DNA of 64,000 bases from Rhizobium sp. 007 (GCF_015353075.1 NZ_CP064187.1:2232001-2296000), one strand, 5' to 3'. Positions 18,437-28,170 are shown, numbered from the stretch's first letter. A program made the numbers and translations. The notes: generated by a model from the sequence alone, not told the origin.

Positions 18437-19333
18437 ATGCCATTGGATTGGGACAAGCTGCGTATTTTTCACGCGGCTGCCGAGGCCGGATCGTTCACGC
18501 ATGCGGCCGACAAGCTGCATCTCTCCCAATCCGCGATCAGCCGCCAGGTGAGCGCGCTGGAGCAGGACGTCGGCACCAAACTCTTCCACCGCCATGCCCG
18601 CGGCCTGATTCTGACGGAACAGGGCGAACTGCTCTATCGCACCGCCCATGATGTGCTGCTGAAGCTCGAGACGGTGAAGATGCAGCTCACGGAAACGACG
18701 GAAACGCCCAGCGGCAAGCTGCGGGTGACCACCACCGTCGGCCTCGGACAGGGCTGGCTGACGGACAAGATCCAGGAGTTCATGCAGCTCTATCCGGACG
18801 TCCAGATCCAGCTCATTCTCGACAACGAGGAACTGGACGTGAACATGCGTCACGCAGATTGCGCCATCCGCCTGCGCCAACCGCAGCAGTCCGATCTCAT
18901 TCAGCGCAAGCTCTTCACCGTGCATATGCACGTCTATGCCGCTCCCTCCTATATTAACCGCTACGGCGAGCCTCAGTCGGTCGAGGATCTGGACAATCAC
19001 CGCATCATCACCTTCGGCGAGCCCGCCCCCAGCTATCTGCTGGACGTAAACTGGCTGGAGATTGCCGGCCGCTCTTCGGACAACAAGCGGATTCCGCATC
19101 TGCAGATCAACAGCCAGACCTCGATCAAGCGCGCCTGCCTGCTTGGCATCGGCGTCGCCTGCATGCCGGATTACATCGTCGGACGCGATCCGGGCCTCAT
19201 CCAGCTAGCGATCAACGCCGACGTGCCCTCGTTCGACACCTATTTCTGCTATCCGGACGAAATCAAGAATGCCGCAAAGCTGAAGGCATTCCGCGATTTT
19301 ATCGTCAGCAAGGCGAGAAACTGGAACTTCTGA
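18437..19333 (+). CDS. lsrB: LysR-type regulator LsrB/VtlR
   Basis: LysR-family activator of 298 residues. The helix-turn-helix is at about residues 5-60 (D-K-L-R-I-F-H-A-A-A-E-A-G-S-F-T-H-A, then L-S-Q-S-A-I-S-R-Q-V-S-A-L-E), followed by a periplasmic-binding-like effector domain. Downstream position after trxB and upstream of tandem AbcR-type sRNAs identifies it with LsrB of Sinorhizobium and VtlR of Brucella/Agrobacterium, which are needed for host interaction. VtlR is known to activate an AbcR sRNA. The ATG at 18437 follows GGGGGG and is chosen over an upstream frame that overlaps trxB. Confidence 0.9.
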   Translation: MPLDWDKLRIFHAAAEAGSFTHAADKLHLSQSAISRQVSALEQDVGTKLFHRHARGLILTEQGELLYRTAHDVLLKLETVKMQLTETTETPSGKLRVTTTVGLGQGWLTDKIQEFMQLYPDVQIQLILDNEELDVNMRHADCAIRLRQPQQSDLIQRKLFTVHMHVYAAPSYINRYGEPQSVEDLDNHRIITFGEPAPSYLLDVNWLEIAGRSSDNKRIPHLQINSQTSIKRACLLGIGVACMPDYIVGRDPGLIQLAINADVPSFDTYFCYPDEIKNAAKLKAFRDFIVSKARNWNF

Positions 19334-19374
19334 TTCCCGTTTTTGTTCACTAAAATGCAGACCATGCAACCAAC

Positions 19375-19428
19375 GCATGACTGGCATGCACAAAAGAGGG
19401 TTGCCGTTTGCTCAATTAAACACCATAT
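19375..19428 (+). promoter_or_regulatory. Promoter region of first AbcR-type sRNA with upstream box
   Basis: GTTGCC (19400-19405) and CCATAT (19423-19428) lie 17 bp apart and match the rhizobial housekeeping promoter pattern CTTGAC-N17-CTATAT. Upstream sits GCATGACTGGCATGCA (19375-19390). An almost identical box lies at the same distance before the second sRNA, about -45 to -60 from the predicted start, where LysR activators usually bind. Confidence 0.7.
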
Positions 19429-19435
19429 CGCACTC

Positions 19436-19551
19436 AGCTGATGCACACGGTGGCTTTTCCTCCCAGTTCCACCGCATTAGCTGTTCCCCTCTGGAGGTTT
19501 TTGACCTTCACACCTTAAAGGGCCCCGAACTTTCGGCGGCCCTCTTTTTTT
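19436..19551 (+). ncRNA. AbcR-type (alpha-r15) trans-acting sRNA, first copy
   Basis: About 116-nt Hfq-type regulatory RNA. It contains the AbcR landmarks: C-C-T-C-C-C-rich anti-Shine-Dalgarno loops at 19459 and the sequence CCCCTCTGGAGG at 19486. It ends in an intrinsic terminator (AGGGCC at 19519 with GGCCCT at 19538, inner CCGA/TCGG, then seven T). AbcR RNAs repress amino-acid and sugar ABC-transporter mRNAs. A second copy follows about 100 bp later, matching the SmrC15/SmrC16 locus between lsrB and an arsR gene in Sinorhizobium. The 5' end is inferred from the promoter. Confidence 0.88.
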
Positions 19552-19588
19552 GCCCAGAATCGCTGCATCGCAACATAATTTGTGCAGC

Positions 19589-19642
19589 GCATGGCAGGCA
19601 TGCATAATAATGCATTGAAAGCTGCCCAAGAAAGCACCATAT
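19589..19642 (+). promoter_or_regulatory. Promoter region of second AbcR-type sRNA with upstream box
   Basis: ATTGAA (19614-19619) and CCATAT (19637-19642), again 17 bp apart, are preceded by GCATGGCAGGCATGCA (19589-19604). This box matches the one before the first sRNA at 14 of 16 positions. Box-to-promoter spacing is identical in the two copies. Confidence 0.7.
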
Positions 19643-19649
19643 CGCACAT

Positions 19650-19764
19650 AGCTGATGCACTTCGGTGGCTTCTCTCCCAGTGCCACCGCATTAGCTGTTC
19701 CCCTCTGGAGGTTTTTTGACCTTCACACCTTAAGGGCCCCGAGCTTTCGGTGGCCCTTTTTTTT
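19650..19764 (+). ncRNA. AbcR-type (alpha-r15) trans-acting sRNA, second copy
   Basis: Tandem copy of the preceding sRNA, about 115 nt. Shared blocks are AGCTGATGCAC, CGGTGGCTT, the CTCCCAG loop, CCACCGCATTAGCTGTTCC, CCCTCTGGAGG and the terminator, which ends in eight T at 19764. Differences fall mostly at the 5' end and in the loops, so the two RNAs may share some targets and differ in others. The numbering as AbcR1 or AbcR2 cannot be assigned from the sequence alone. Confidence 0.88.
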
Positions 19765-19817
19765 GCTTAAAATTTAGGCGTTCATCAAAACCGAACAGCT
19801 CACGTGCTCGTGATTTG

Positions 19818-19850
19818 CATATCGAAAAACGACGATCCATATATCGAAAG
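19818..19850 (+). promoter_or_regulatory. Direct repeats upstream of the ArsR gene
   Basis: TATCGAAA occurs at 19820-19827 and 19842-19849, a 22-bp period (two helical turns), about 30 bp before the chosen arsR start. This is a plausible operator for the adjacent ArsR protein, but unproven. Confidence 0.4.
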
Positions 19851-19878
19851 AATTCGTTTTATAGTTCGGCACGAGACG

Positions 19879-20172
19879 ATGGATAGAGATGAAGTCCTGA
19901 AAGCGCTTTCCCATCCGATGCGGGTGGAAATCCTCAATTGGCTGAAAGATCCGAAGGAGCACTTCTCCTCCCAGGAGCACCCTTTGGAAATGGGTGTCTG
20001 TGCCAGCCAGTTCGAGCGCTGCGGCCTTTCGCAATCGACCGTATCCGCTCATCTCGCAACATTGAGCCGCGCCGGCCTCGTCACGACCAGGCGCGTCGGC
20101 CAATGGGTTTTCTACAAGCGCAACGAAGAAACGATCGCTGCCTTCCTCAAGCAACTAAGCCAGGATCTGTGA
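19879..20172 (+). CDS. ArsR family winged-helix regulator
   Basis: Repressor of 97 residues with an ArsR helix-turn-helix: E-V-L-K-A-L-S-H-P-M-R-V-E-I-L-N-W-L, then G-L-S-Q-S-T-V-S-A-H-L-A-T-L and R-V-G-Q-W-V-F-Y. A Cys-containing insert (G-V-C-A-S-Q-F-E-R-C-G) lies before the recognition helix. The start at M-D-R-D-E is chosen because upstream residues look like operator DNA; no strong ribosome binding site is present. The ene-reductase gene follows in the same direction and is the obvious candidate target. Confidence 0.85.
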   Translation: MDRDEVLKALSHPMRVEILNWLKDPKEHFSSQEHPLEMGVCASQFERCGLSQSTVSAHLATLSRAGLVTTRRVGQWVFYKRNEETIAAFLKQLSQDL

Positions 20173-20277
20173 CAGCCTGATCGGCCTCGTCGCCACCGCA
20201 CTTGCCTATCTCTCCGCCGGGTCGAGTTGCCCCGCCATGGCGGAGTGATCCTCCCGCCAGAACAGGAAAGGACTTCC

Positions 20278-21402
20278 ATGAACAAGCTTCTCGAACCCGC
20301 GCAGATTGGCGACATTGCCGTCAGGAATCGCATCGTCATGGCACCGCTGACCCGCAACCGCTCGCCCGGCGCGATCCCGAACGATCTGAACGTCGAATAT
20401 TATCGCCAGCGTGCCACAGCCGGTCTCATCATCACCGAGGCAACGGCCATCACACACCAGGGCCAAGGTTACGCCGACGTTCCCGGCCTCTACAAGAAGG
20501 AAGCCCTCGATGGCTGGAAGCGCGTGACGGATGCCGTGCATGCAGGCGGCGGCAAAATCGTCGTGCAGATGTGGCATGTCGGTCGCATATCGCACACCAC
20601 GCTGCAGCCGAACGGCGGCAAACCTGTCTCCTCAACCAATAAAGTCGCGACGGCGAAGACCTATCTGGTCAACGCCGATGGCACCGGCAGCTTCGCGGAG
20701 ACCTCCGAGCCGCGTGCGCTCGAGACGTCTGAAATTCCCGGCATCATCGAGGATTATCGCAAGGCAGCGCGCGCTGCGATCGACGCAGGCTTCGACGGCG
20801 TCGAAATCCACGGCGCAAACGGCTACCTGCTCGACCAATTCCTGCGCGATGGTATCAACGACCGCACCGACCAGTATGGCGGCTCGATCGAAAACCGCGC
20901 TCGCTTCACCTTCGAGGTGGTCGATGCCGTGACCCGGGAAATCGGTGCCGGCCGCACGGCGATCCGTATTTCGCCGGTCACACCCTCGGGCGAAAGCTAT
21001 GATTCGGATCCGCAGGCGCTTTTCACCTATGTCGTCGAAGGCCTCGCCAGATATGACCTCGCCTATGTCCACGTTGTCGAGGGCCAGACGGGCGGCGAGC
21101 GCGACTACACGCAAGGGACAAATCCACCCTTCGACTACAAGGATCTGCGCCAGGCTTATGAAAAGGCGGGCGGGCATGCAAACTGGATGGTCAACAACGG
21201 CTACGACCGTCAGATGGCAATCGATGCCGTCGAAAGCGGCCGCGCCGACCTGGTCGCCTTCGGCAAGCCCTTCATCGCCAATCCGGATCTGGTCGAACGC
21301 CTGCAGAAGAACTTGCCGCTGAACACGCCGGACCAGGCCACCTTCTATGGCGGCGGGGCAAAGGGCTACATCGACTATCCACTGCTCGAAAAGGTCGCCT
21401 GA
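20278..21402 (+). CDS. Old yellow enzyme family ene-reductase (NADH:flavin oxidoreductase)
   Basis: FMN enzyme of 374 residues that reduces activated C=C bonds, nitro compounds or quinones with NAD(P)H. Visible features are N-R-I-V-M-A-P-L-T-R, the Q-M-W-H-V-G-R segment, H-G-A-N-G-Y-L-L-D-Q-F with the substrate-binding His/Asn pair, N-x-R-T-D-x-Y-G-G-S-I-E-N-R, and the C-terminal F-G-K-P-F-I-A-N-P. AGGAAAGGA precedes the ATG. Placed after an ArsR gene, it is probably induced by electrophilic stress, by analogy with NemR/NemA systems. Confidence 0.93.
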   Translation: MNKLLEPAQIGDIAVRNRIVMAPLTRNRSPGAIPNDLNVEYYRQRATAGLIITEATAITHQGQGYADVPGLYKKEALDGWKRVTDAVHAGGGKIVVQMWHVGRISHTTLQPNGGKPVSSTNKVATAKTYLVNADGTGSFAETSEPRALETSEIPGIIEDYRKAARAAIDAGFDGVEIHGANGYLLDQFLRDGINDRTDQYGGSIENRARFTFEVVDAVTREIGAGRTAIRISPVTPSGESYDSDPQALFTYVVEGLARYDLAYVHVVEGQTGGERDYTQGTNPPFDYKDLRQAYEKAGGHANWMVNNGYDRQMAIDAVESGRADLVAFGKPFIANPDLVERLQKNLPLNTPDQATFYGGGAKGYIDYPLLEKVA

Positions 21403-21420
21403 CCTTCAGACGTGCCGGAC

Positions 21421-21450
21421 GAAATCCCGCCTTGCGCGGGATTTCTTTTT
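21421..21450 (+). terminator. Intrinsic terminator after the ene-reductase
   Basis: A 10-bp perfect stem, GAAATCCCGC (21421-21430) with GCGGGATTTC (21436-21445), a 5-nt loop and five T. Confidence 0.92.
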
Positions 21451-21475
21451 CAACTCCTGCCGTTAGAATGCGGCC

Positions 21476-22279
21476 ATGTTCGAATCCCATCTCGACCGCT
21501 GGTCGCTGGCGCCCGACGGCGAACCGATCATCACCCATTCCAGTCACCTCCTGCCCGTCCTTTGGAACGGCAAACCGGCAATGCTCAAGAAGTCTCGTGA
21601 CGAGGCCGAAAGGGCCGGCGGTGCGTTGATGCACTGGTGGGACGGCGCCGGTGCCGCCAAGGTCTATGCTCATGATGACGAAGCTGTTCTGCTCGAACGG
21701 GCGACGGGCGGTCGCTCGCTGCTGAAGATGGCGATGGATGGCGAAGACGATGAGGCAAGCCGGATCATCTGCCGCACCGTCGAAAGACTGCACGCACCGC
21801 GGCAAAAGCCCCTGCCCGGCCTCATTCCGCTGCGCCGCTGGTTCCGGGAACTGGCGCCTGCAGCGAGAGCTTATGGCGGCATTCTTCCCGAATGCGGTGC
21901 TATCGCCGAGGCGCTGCTTTGCGATCCGCGCGATCCGGTCGTGCTGCACGGCGACATTCACCACAGCAACATTCTCGATTTCGAAGAAGACGGGTGGCTT
22001 GCGATCGACCCGAAGGGCCTGATCGGCGAACGCGGCTTCGACTATGCCAATACTTTCGCCAATGAAGACCTTCCGGCCATCAGCGTGCCGGGGCGCCTCC
22101 AGCGCCAGCTCCGGATCGTTTGTGCCGAAACCGGCATGGAGCCCAGACGCCTGCTGCAATGGATTGCTGCCTATTCCGGCCTGTCGGCGGCTTGGTTCCT
22201 CGGCGACAATATGAATACGTCGGCAGAGAGCCCGCTTGCCGTCGCGCGCATCGCTCTGGCGGAGTTGCGGCAAGCCTAG
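21476..22279 (+). CDS. Aminoglycoside phosphotransferase family kinase, APH(6)-like
   Basis: Kinase-like protein of 267 residues, most like streptomycin 6-kinases. The catalytic motif is V-L-H-G-D-I-H-H-S-N (Asp160, Asn165) and the metal Asp178 lies in A-I-D-P-K-G-L-I-G. A short N-lobe has A-M-L-K-K-S as a probable ATP lysine. No mobile element is near, so it is more likely a chromosomal small-molecule kinase than an acquired resistance gene. Whether it confers streptomycin resistance cannot be told. It begins 26 bp after the preceding terminator. Confidence 0.85.
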   Translation: MFESHLDRWSLAPDGEPIITHSSHLLPVLWNGKPAMLKKSRDEAERAGGALMHWWDGAGAAKVYAHDDEAVLLERATGGRSLLKMAMDGEDDEASRIICRTVERLHAPRQKPLPGLIPLRRWFRELAPAARAYGGILPECGAIAEALLCDPRDPVVLHGDIHHSNILDFEEDGWLAIDPKGLIGERGFDYANTFANEDLPAISVPGRLQRQLRIVCAETGMEPRRLLQWIAAYSGLSAAWFLGDNMNTSAESPLAVARIALAELRQA

Positions 22280-22406
22280 CGGCTTCCTTCAATAAAGGTC
22301 AGAGGATGGTTTCTTCATGCGGCAGATCGTGCCACGCGCAAGAGCCTGCGCTTGAATGCCGCGGAAAAGCGGCTTCATCAACATGGTCGTCGAACGGGCG
22401 CTCGGC

Positions 22407-22691
22407 TCAGGCACGCGGAGAGACATCGGCGGAACCGCCACCCTTCCATTTGGTATCGACGACTTCCGTCTCCGGCCGGTCGCCGCCTTCGGCATATTCC
22501 TCATGCCATTTGCCTTTCTCGTCCTGCCAGCTGATCTCGGCGGAATCGCCGCCGACCTGCTGTTCGGCCGCGACGATGCGGGCTGCCTCCAGCGCTTCGG
22601 CATGCGACGGGAATGCTTCGGAATAGACTTCTCCCAGCCGGTAGGCCCAGCCGCCGTCATGGGGAACGACCTCGTAAACCACCTTGATCAT
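22407..22691 (-). CDS. Small DUF2188-type protein
   Basis: 94-residue protein starting M-I-K-V-V-Y-E-V-V-P-H-D-G-G-W-A-Y-R-L, with A-F-P-S-H-A-E-A-L-E-A-A-R in the middle. This matches the short DUF2188 family of unknown function. The C-terminus is charged (G-K-W-H-E-E-Y then T-E-V-V-D-T-K-W). GGAGAGG lies 4 nt before the ATG, so the start is well supported; the longer frame from 22730 is not. It is convergent with the kinase gene. Confidence 0.75.
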   Translation of the reverse strand: MIKVVYEVVPHDGGWAYRLGEVYSEAFPSHAEALEAARIVAAEQQVGGDSAEISWQDEKGKWHEEYAEGGDRPETEVVDTKWKGGGSADVSPRA

Positions 22692-23288
22692 GCACCTCTC
22701 CTCTTTTCTCGTTACCCGATCTGTCGGCAATCAGCCGAAGGTCGCCGGACTGCATCCGGTTCCATCGCGCGCGGCAAGGCGAGAATTACGAGGCACGCCG
22801 CGATTGCTTCCGGCTGACCAATATCGGCAGTATTCCATTAAATGCACAAGACTGCAAATTCGCCCCGCAGTCGCACTGCCTGATGGGGAAGATCATCGGC
22901 TGTCGAAGAACCGAATCAGAATTTCAGGGCCGGCGGATAACCTGCCAGAGCGCAGTCGATCGTCACAAGCTGCAGTCCTTCGACTTGCCATTGGGCGAGC
23001 AGAAGGCGGTCGAAGGGATCGCCTCTGGCAGGGGATCATCGAAGTCGTCGGATGAACATCTCCGCCCTCGTCATCCCCCTTGTAGGCTTCGGCCGGATCA
23101 AGGCTCACCGCCGCGCGTCTTATGCGGGACGAGATCGAAGACCGGACGGTCGTTTCGCGTTACGACAATCGTGTTCCCTTCCTCGACCTCACGGGCAAGC
23201 TCAGTCTGGCCGTTCTCGGGATTGCGGATCGAGGTTTGCATCCGTCAAATGCACGCGCAGCCACACCGTCAACGATCGAATGAAAAGG
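22692..23288. other. 600 bp without an intact long gene; contains a decayed toxin-antitoxin locus
   Basis: Apart from the toxin-antitoxin remnant at 22916-23241, listed separately, nothing recognisable is seen in 22692-22915 or between the remnant and the aatA terminator. Confidence 0.6.
22916..23241 (-). pseudogene. Decayed Phd/YefM antitoxin and VapC (PIN) toxin module
   Basis: An open frame from 23241 to 23098 encodes 47 residues starting M-Q-T-S-I-R-N-P-E-N, with V-E-E-G-N-T-I-V-V-T-R-N-D-R-P-V, a Phd/YefM antitoxin N-domain. It stops early. Its C-terminal part continues in other frames (L-D-P-A-E-A-Y-K, then D-D-F-D-D-P-L-P-E-A). That runs straight into the last about 35 residues of a PIN toxin (F-D-R-L-L-L-A-Q-W, then L-Q-L-V-T-I-D), ending at the TGA at 22916. 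Most of the toxin is deleted, so the module cannot be active. Confidence 0.75.
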
Positions 23289-23318
23289 GAAAGGCCCGCC
23301 ATCGCTGACGGGCCTTTC
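23289..23318 (-). terminator. Intrinsic terminator of aatA
   Basis: GAAAGGCCCG (23289-23298) and CGGGCCTTTC (23309-23318) form a perfect 10-bp stem. On the minus strand it starts 19 bp after the aatA stop and is followed by a pyrimidine-rich tail. Confidence 0.8.
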
Positions 23319-23337
23319 TTCAATTCTGCCAACTGCC

Positions 23338-25626
<2,289 letters not shown>

Positions 25627-25688
25627 GGTTGAAGCGCCCTGCCCTCCGCTCCACGTTGAAAGCGGATGAAAGCGACGGGAAACGTCAC

Positions 25689-26837
25689 ATGACTATCGCC
25701 AGAACATTCGCCGCTTCGCTGCTTTTCGGCGCGCCGGTCTTCGCACCCGGCTTTGCCGCGGCGGCAGACAGGGTCGAGACCGAAAAGGTCGCAGTCAGCG
25801 TCGAAACCCTGGCGGAAGGGCTGGAGCATCCCTGGGCTGTGGAAGTGCTGCCTGACGGCGCCTATCTGGTGACCGAACGGCCTGGGCGGATGCGGATCGT
25901 CAGGGACGGCACGCTTTCAGATCCGATCGGAGGCGTGCCGGACGTCCGCGCCCGTGGCCAGGGCGGTTTGATGGACTTGGCACTTGCGCCGGATTTTGCG
26001 ACGAGCCGCACGATCTATTTCACGGCATCGACCGCCAATCGAAGAGGCTCGGGAACCGAAGCCTTCAGCGCCACGCTTGCCACCGACGGCAGCAAACTCG
26101 AGAACGTGAAGACGATCTTCACGATGAAGCAGTTCACCGGCGGCAGTATCCAATACGGATCGCGCATTGCCATCGCGGGCGACGGTAGTCTCTTTATCAG
26201 CATCGGCGACCGCGGCAACCGCAATCGCTCGCAGGACTGGAAGGATGATGCCGGCTCGATCGTGCATATCAATGCCGATGGCAGCATCCCTGCGGACAAC
26301 CCGTTCAAGGACAGCGGAAAGGCGCTGCCGGAAATTTGGTCGAAAGGCCATCGCAACCCGCAGGGCATCACCTTCGACATTGCCGACGGCAAACTCTACA
26401 CCGTCGAGCACGGCGCGCGCGGCGGCGACGAAATCAATGTCATTGAACCCGGCAAGAACTACGGCTGGCCGATCATCAGCTATGGACGCAATTACTCCGG
26501 TTCAAAGATCGGCGAAGGCACGGCCAAGAAAGGACTGGAACAGCCGCTGCATTATTGGGATCCGTCGATCGCGCCAGGCGCGCTCGCGATCTATCGCGGC
26601 AAAATGTTTCCGGAGTGGGACGGCGACTTCCTTGTCGCAGCGCTCAAATTTCAACTGCTCTCCCGCATGCAGCGCGATAAAAACGGTACCTTCGTTGAAG
26701 GGGAGCAGATTTTCGAGGGTGATTACGGCCGCCTGCGGGATGTTATCGTTGCACCGGACGGTGCGCTCTTGATAGTCACGGACGAGGCCGATGGCGCACT
26801 GCTGCGTGTCTCGCGCTCCGACCGCCAGAACGGATAG
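25689..26837 (+). CDS. Periplasmic PQQ-dependent aldose sugar dehydrogenase-like protein
   Basis: Six-bladed beta-propeller of 382 residues, similar to E. coli YliI and soluble glucose dehydrogenase, oxidising sugars with PQQ in the periplasm. A signal peptide covers about residues 1-27 (A-A-S-L-L-F-G-A...A-A-A-A-D). Family motifs are L-E-H-P-W-A-V-E-V-L-P-D-G, G-Q-G-G-L-M-D-L-A-L-A-P-D-F, G-H-R-N-P-Q-G-I-T-F-D, Y-T-V-E-H-G-A-R-G-G-D-E-I-N and N-Y-G-W-P. The ATG at 25689 gives a clean signal sequence. Its 3' end overlaps the tail of the frameshifted DUF3052 gene on the other strand. Confidence 0.9.
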   Translation: MTIARTFAASLLFGAPVFAPGFAAAADRVETEKVAVSVETLAEGLEHPWAVEVLPDGAYLVTERPGRMRIVRDGTLSDPIGGVPDVRARGQGGLMDLALAPDFATSRTIYFTASTANRRGSGTEAFSATLATDGSKLENVKTIFTMKQFTGGSIQYGSRIAIAGDGSLFISIGDRGNRNRSQDWKDDAGSIVHINADGSIPADNPFKDSGKALPEIWSKGHRNPQGITFDIADGKLYTVEHGARGGDEINVIEPGKNYGWPIISYGRNYSGSKIGEGTAKKGLEQPLHYWDPSIAPGALAIYRGKMFPEWDGDFLVAALKFQLLSRMQRDKNGTFVEGEQIFEGDYGRLRDVIVAPDGALLIVTDEADGALLRVSRSDRQNG

Positions 26838-27264
26838 GCACTGCGCAGTTCCTTGCGGATCACGAATTTCAGGCCGGACCAGACGGCATCGACGGAACAG
26901 ACCTTGACGTCCACGAGACCGGTCGGAAGCAGGATTTCCCGCAGCACATCCTCAGTTATCGTCGTCGGCAGGCGTGCTGCCTTCTTCGGCCAGGATATCC
27001 AAAGCATGCCGTCAGGCTTCAAGGCCCTCAAAAGGTGACCCGCCATCCCTTCCAGGACAACTCGCTTGGCTTCGAAGACATGTATGTAGTCAAAACATGT
27101 GCCGTCTTCGGGCAGCGCATCATCAACGCGCGAGAAGCCGGCAAAGCCGCGGATCTCGCCGAACGTGTCGGCACGCCGATCAGCAAGGCCGCCTGCCCGT
27201 CCCTCAGGCCGAGCTTTTTGGCATGCGGAGTTCCGGAGTAACCGGCGGTCATTCTAGCCGCCAT
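26723..27264 (-). pseudogene. DUF3052 family gene with one frameshift
   Basis: The N-terminal part (M-A-A-R-M-T-A-G-Y-S-G-T-P then L-G-L-R-D-G-Q-A-A-L-L-I-G-V-P) starts at 27264. The rest continues in another frame (D-T-F-G-E-I-R-G-F, then F-D-Y-I-H-V-F-E-A-K-R and L-L-R-A-L-K-P-D-G-M-L-W-I-S-W-P-K-K). The break is near 27170 and fits the loss of one base. The normal C-terminal V-I-R-K-E-L-R has no stop there and reads on into the antisense of the sugar dehydrogenase gene. Function of DUF3052 is unknown. A sequencing error remains possible. Confidence 0.75.
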
Positions 27265-27428
27265 CTTCCTCTCCCCCGAAGCGCTCTTCGGCTCGGCAAC
27301 TCGGCGCCCTGCTGCTTGGAGAGACGATGCCGCCGCTCGGCTATGCAGGCTGTGCGCTGATGTTTATCGCTATGCTTGTGGTCGAATTGGTACCGGAAGT
27401 CGGAAAGAGGCGCAGCCAGCCCGCCTGA
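27252..27428 (+). pseudogene. C-terminal remnant of an EamA/DMT transporter
   Basis: The plus strand carries V-I-L-A-A-I-F-L-S-P-E-A-L-F-G, then after a frame change L-G-A-L-L-L-G-E-T-M-P-P-L-G-Y-A-G-C-A-L-M-F. It ends V-E-L-V-P-E-V-G-K-R-R-S-Q-P-A with TGA at 27426. This is the last two helices of an EamA-type permease. Everything upstream of it is missing and the DUF3052 remnant abuts it. Confidence 0.7.
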
Positions 27429-27899
27429 GGTATGGCTTTTTCCGGGTTGGACGGCAATTCTGGAAAAAAATTTAGGACGCGCTATCATTGCATTTTTGGG
27501 AAAAACTGCTCTCAACTTATATTGCAAGCAATACAAAACCTTAATCATACGTGGACTGCGAGCGAAATTTTGCGTTTTGACGCAAATAGGATAGCCGACC
27601 TGAATGTGCTTTCGATAACACGTTAAAAAACTTTTGCTTGCCAATTCCCCTTAATCGCAGCAATCTCACGGCGTTCGGGCATTTTGCGAGCATGGGAAGT
27701 CCTTAAGTATGTGCGCGCCGGAAACGCTAATATTCCGGTCAGCCGGTCTCGCCAAGATGGGGAATAATCCCGTCATGAGACAGGCCGAGGTAGAGGGGAC
27801 CTTTTTCTCGAATTTCAAGAATTGCCTGCCAACGCCCCGCAAGGGACATAGTTGATGCTGCCCGTGTGGATGGCGGGCAGAGAGAAAAGGACCTGACGC
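27429..27899. other. 470-bp AT-rich intergenic region and cspA leader
   Basis: No convincing gene. The stretch 27450-27640 is clearly AT-richer than the surroundings. It contains an inverted repeat TTTGCGT-TTTG-ACGCAAA at 27569-27586. Just before cspA, CTGCCCG (27858-27864) and CGGGCAG (27874-27880) form a 7-bp hairpin, with AAAAGGA and the start codon following within 20 nt. Unannotated small RNA or operator sites are possible. Confidence 0.5.
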
Positions 27900-28115
27900 A
27901 TGGCCGAGACTGGCACTGTAAAATTCTTCAATACCGACAAAGGCTTCGGATTCATCAAGCCGGATAAGGGTGGCGCCGACATCTTTGTTCACATTTCTGC
28001 CGTTCAGGCTTCCGGGCTTGCCGGCCTGACGGAAAATCAGAAGGTCAGCTTCGACACGGAGCCGGATCGTCGCGGCAAGGGCCCCAAGGCCGTCAATCTG
28101 CAGATTGCGGGCTGA
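27900..28115 (+). CDS. cspA: Cold-shock domain protein
   Basis: Single-stranded nucleic-acid-binding beta-barrel of 71 residues. RNP1 is K-G-F-G-F-I and RNP2 is D-I-F-V-H-I; the start is G-T-V-K-F-F-N-T-D-K-G-F-G-F-I. Such proteins act as RNA chaperones; many rhizobial paralogues are not cold-inducible. AAAAGGA precedes the ATG by 7 nt, a hairpin lies in the leader and a terminator follows the gene. Confidence 0.96.
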   Translation: MAETGTVKFFNTDKGFGFIKPDKGGADIFVHISAVQASGLAGLTENQKVSFDTEPDRRGKGPKAVNLQIAG

Positions 28116-28148
28116 GGCCTCCACAAGGCCGTCGAATTCGAGTTGAGG

Positions 28149-28170
28149 CCCGGCAGCTATGCCGGGTTTT
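28149..28170 (+). terminator. Intrinsic terminator after cspA
   Basis: CCCGGCA (28149-28155) pairs with TGCCGGG (28160-28166) around a 4-nt loop and is followed by TTTT. Confidence 0.85.

Noticed and set aside
21476..22279. Reading the phosphotransferase as an acquired streptomycin-resistance gene
   Set aside because: No insertion sequence, integron or base-composition shift beside it; it fits its surroundings as a chromosomal gene.
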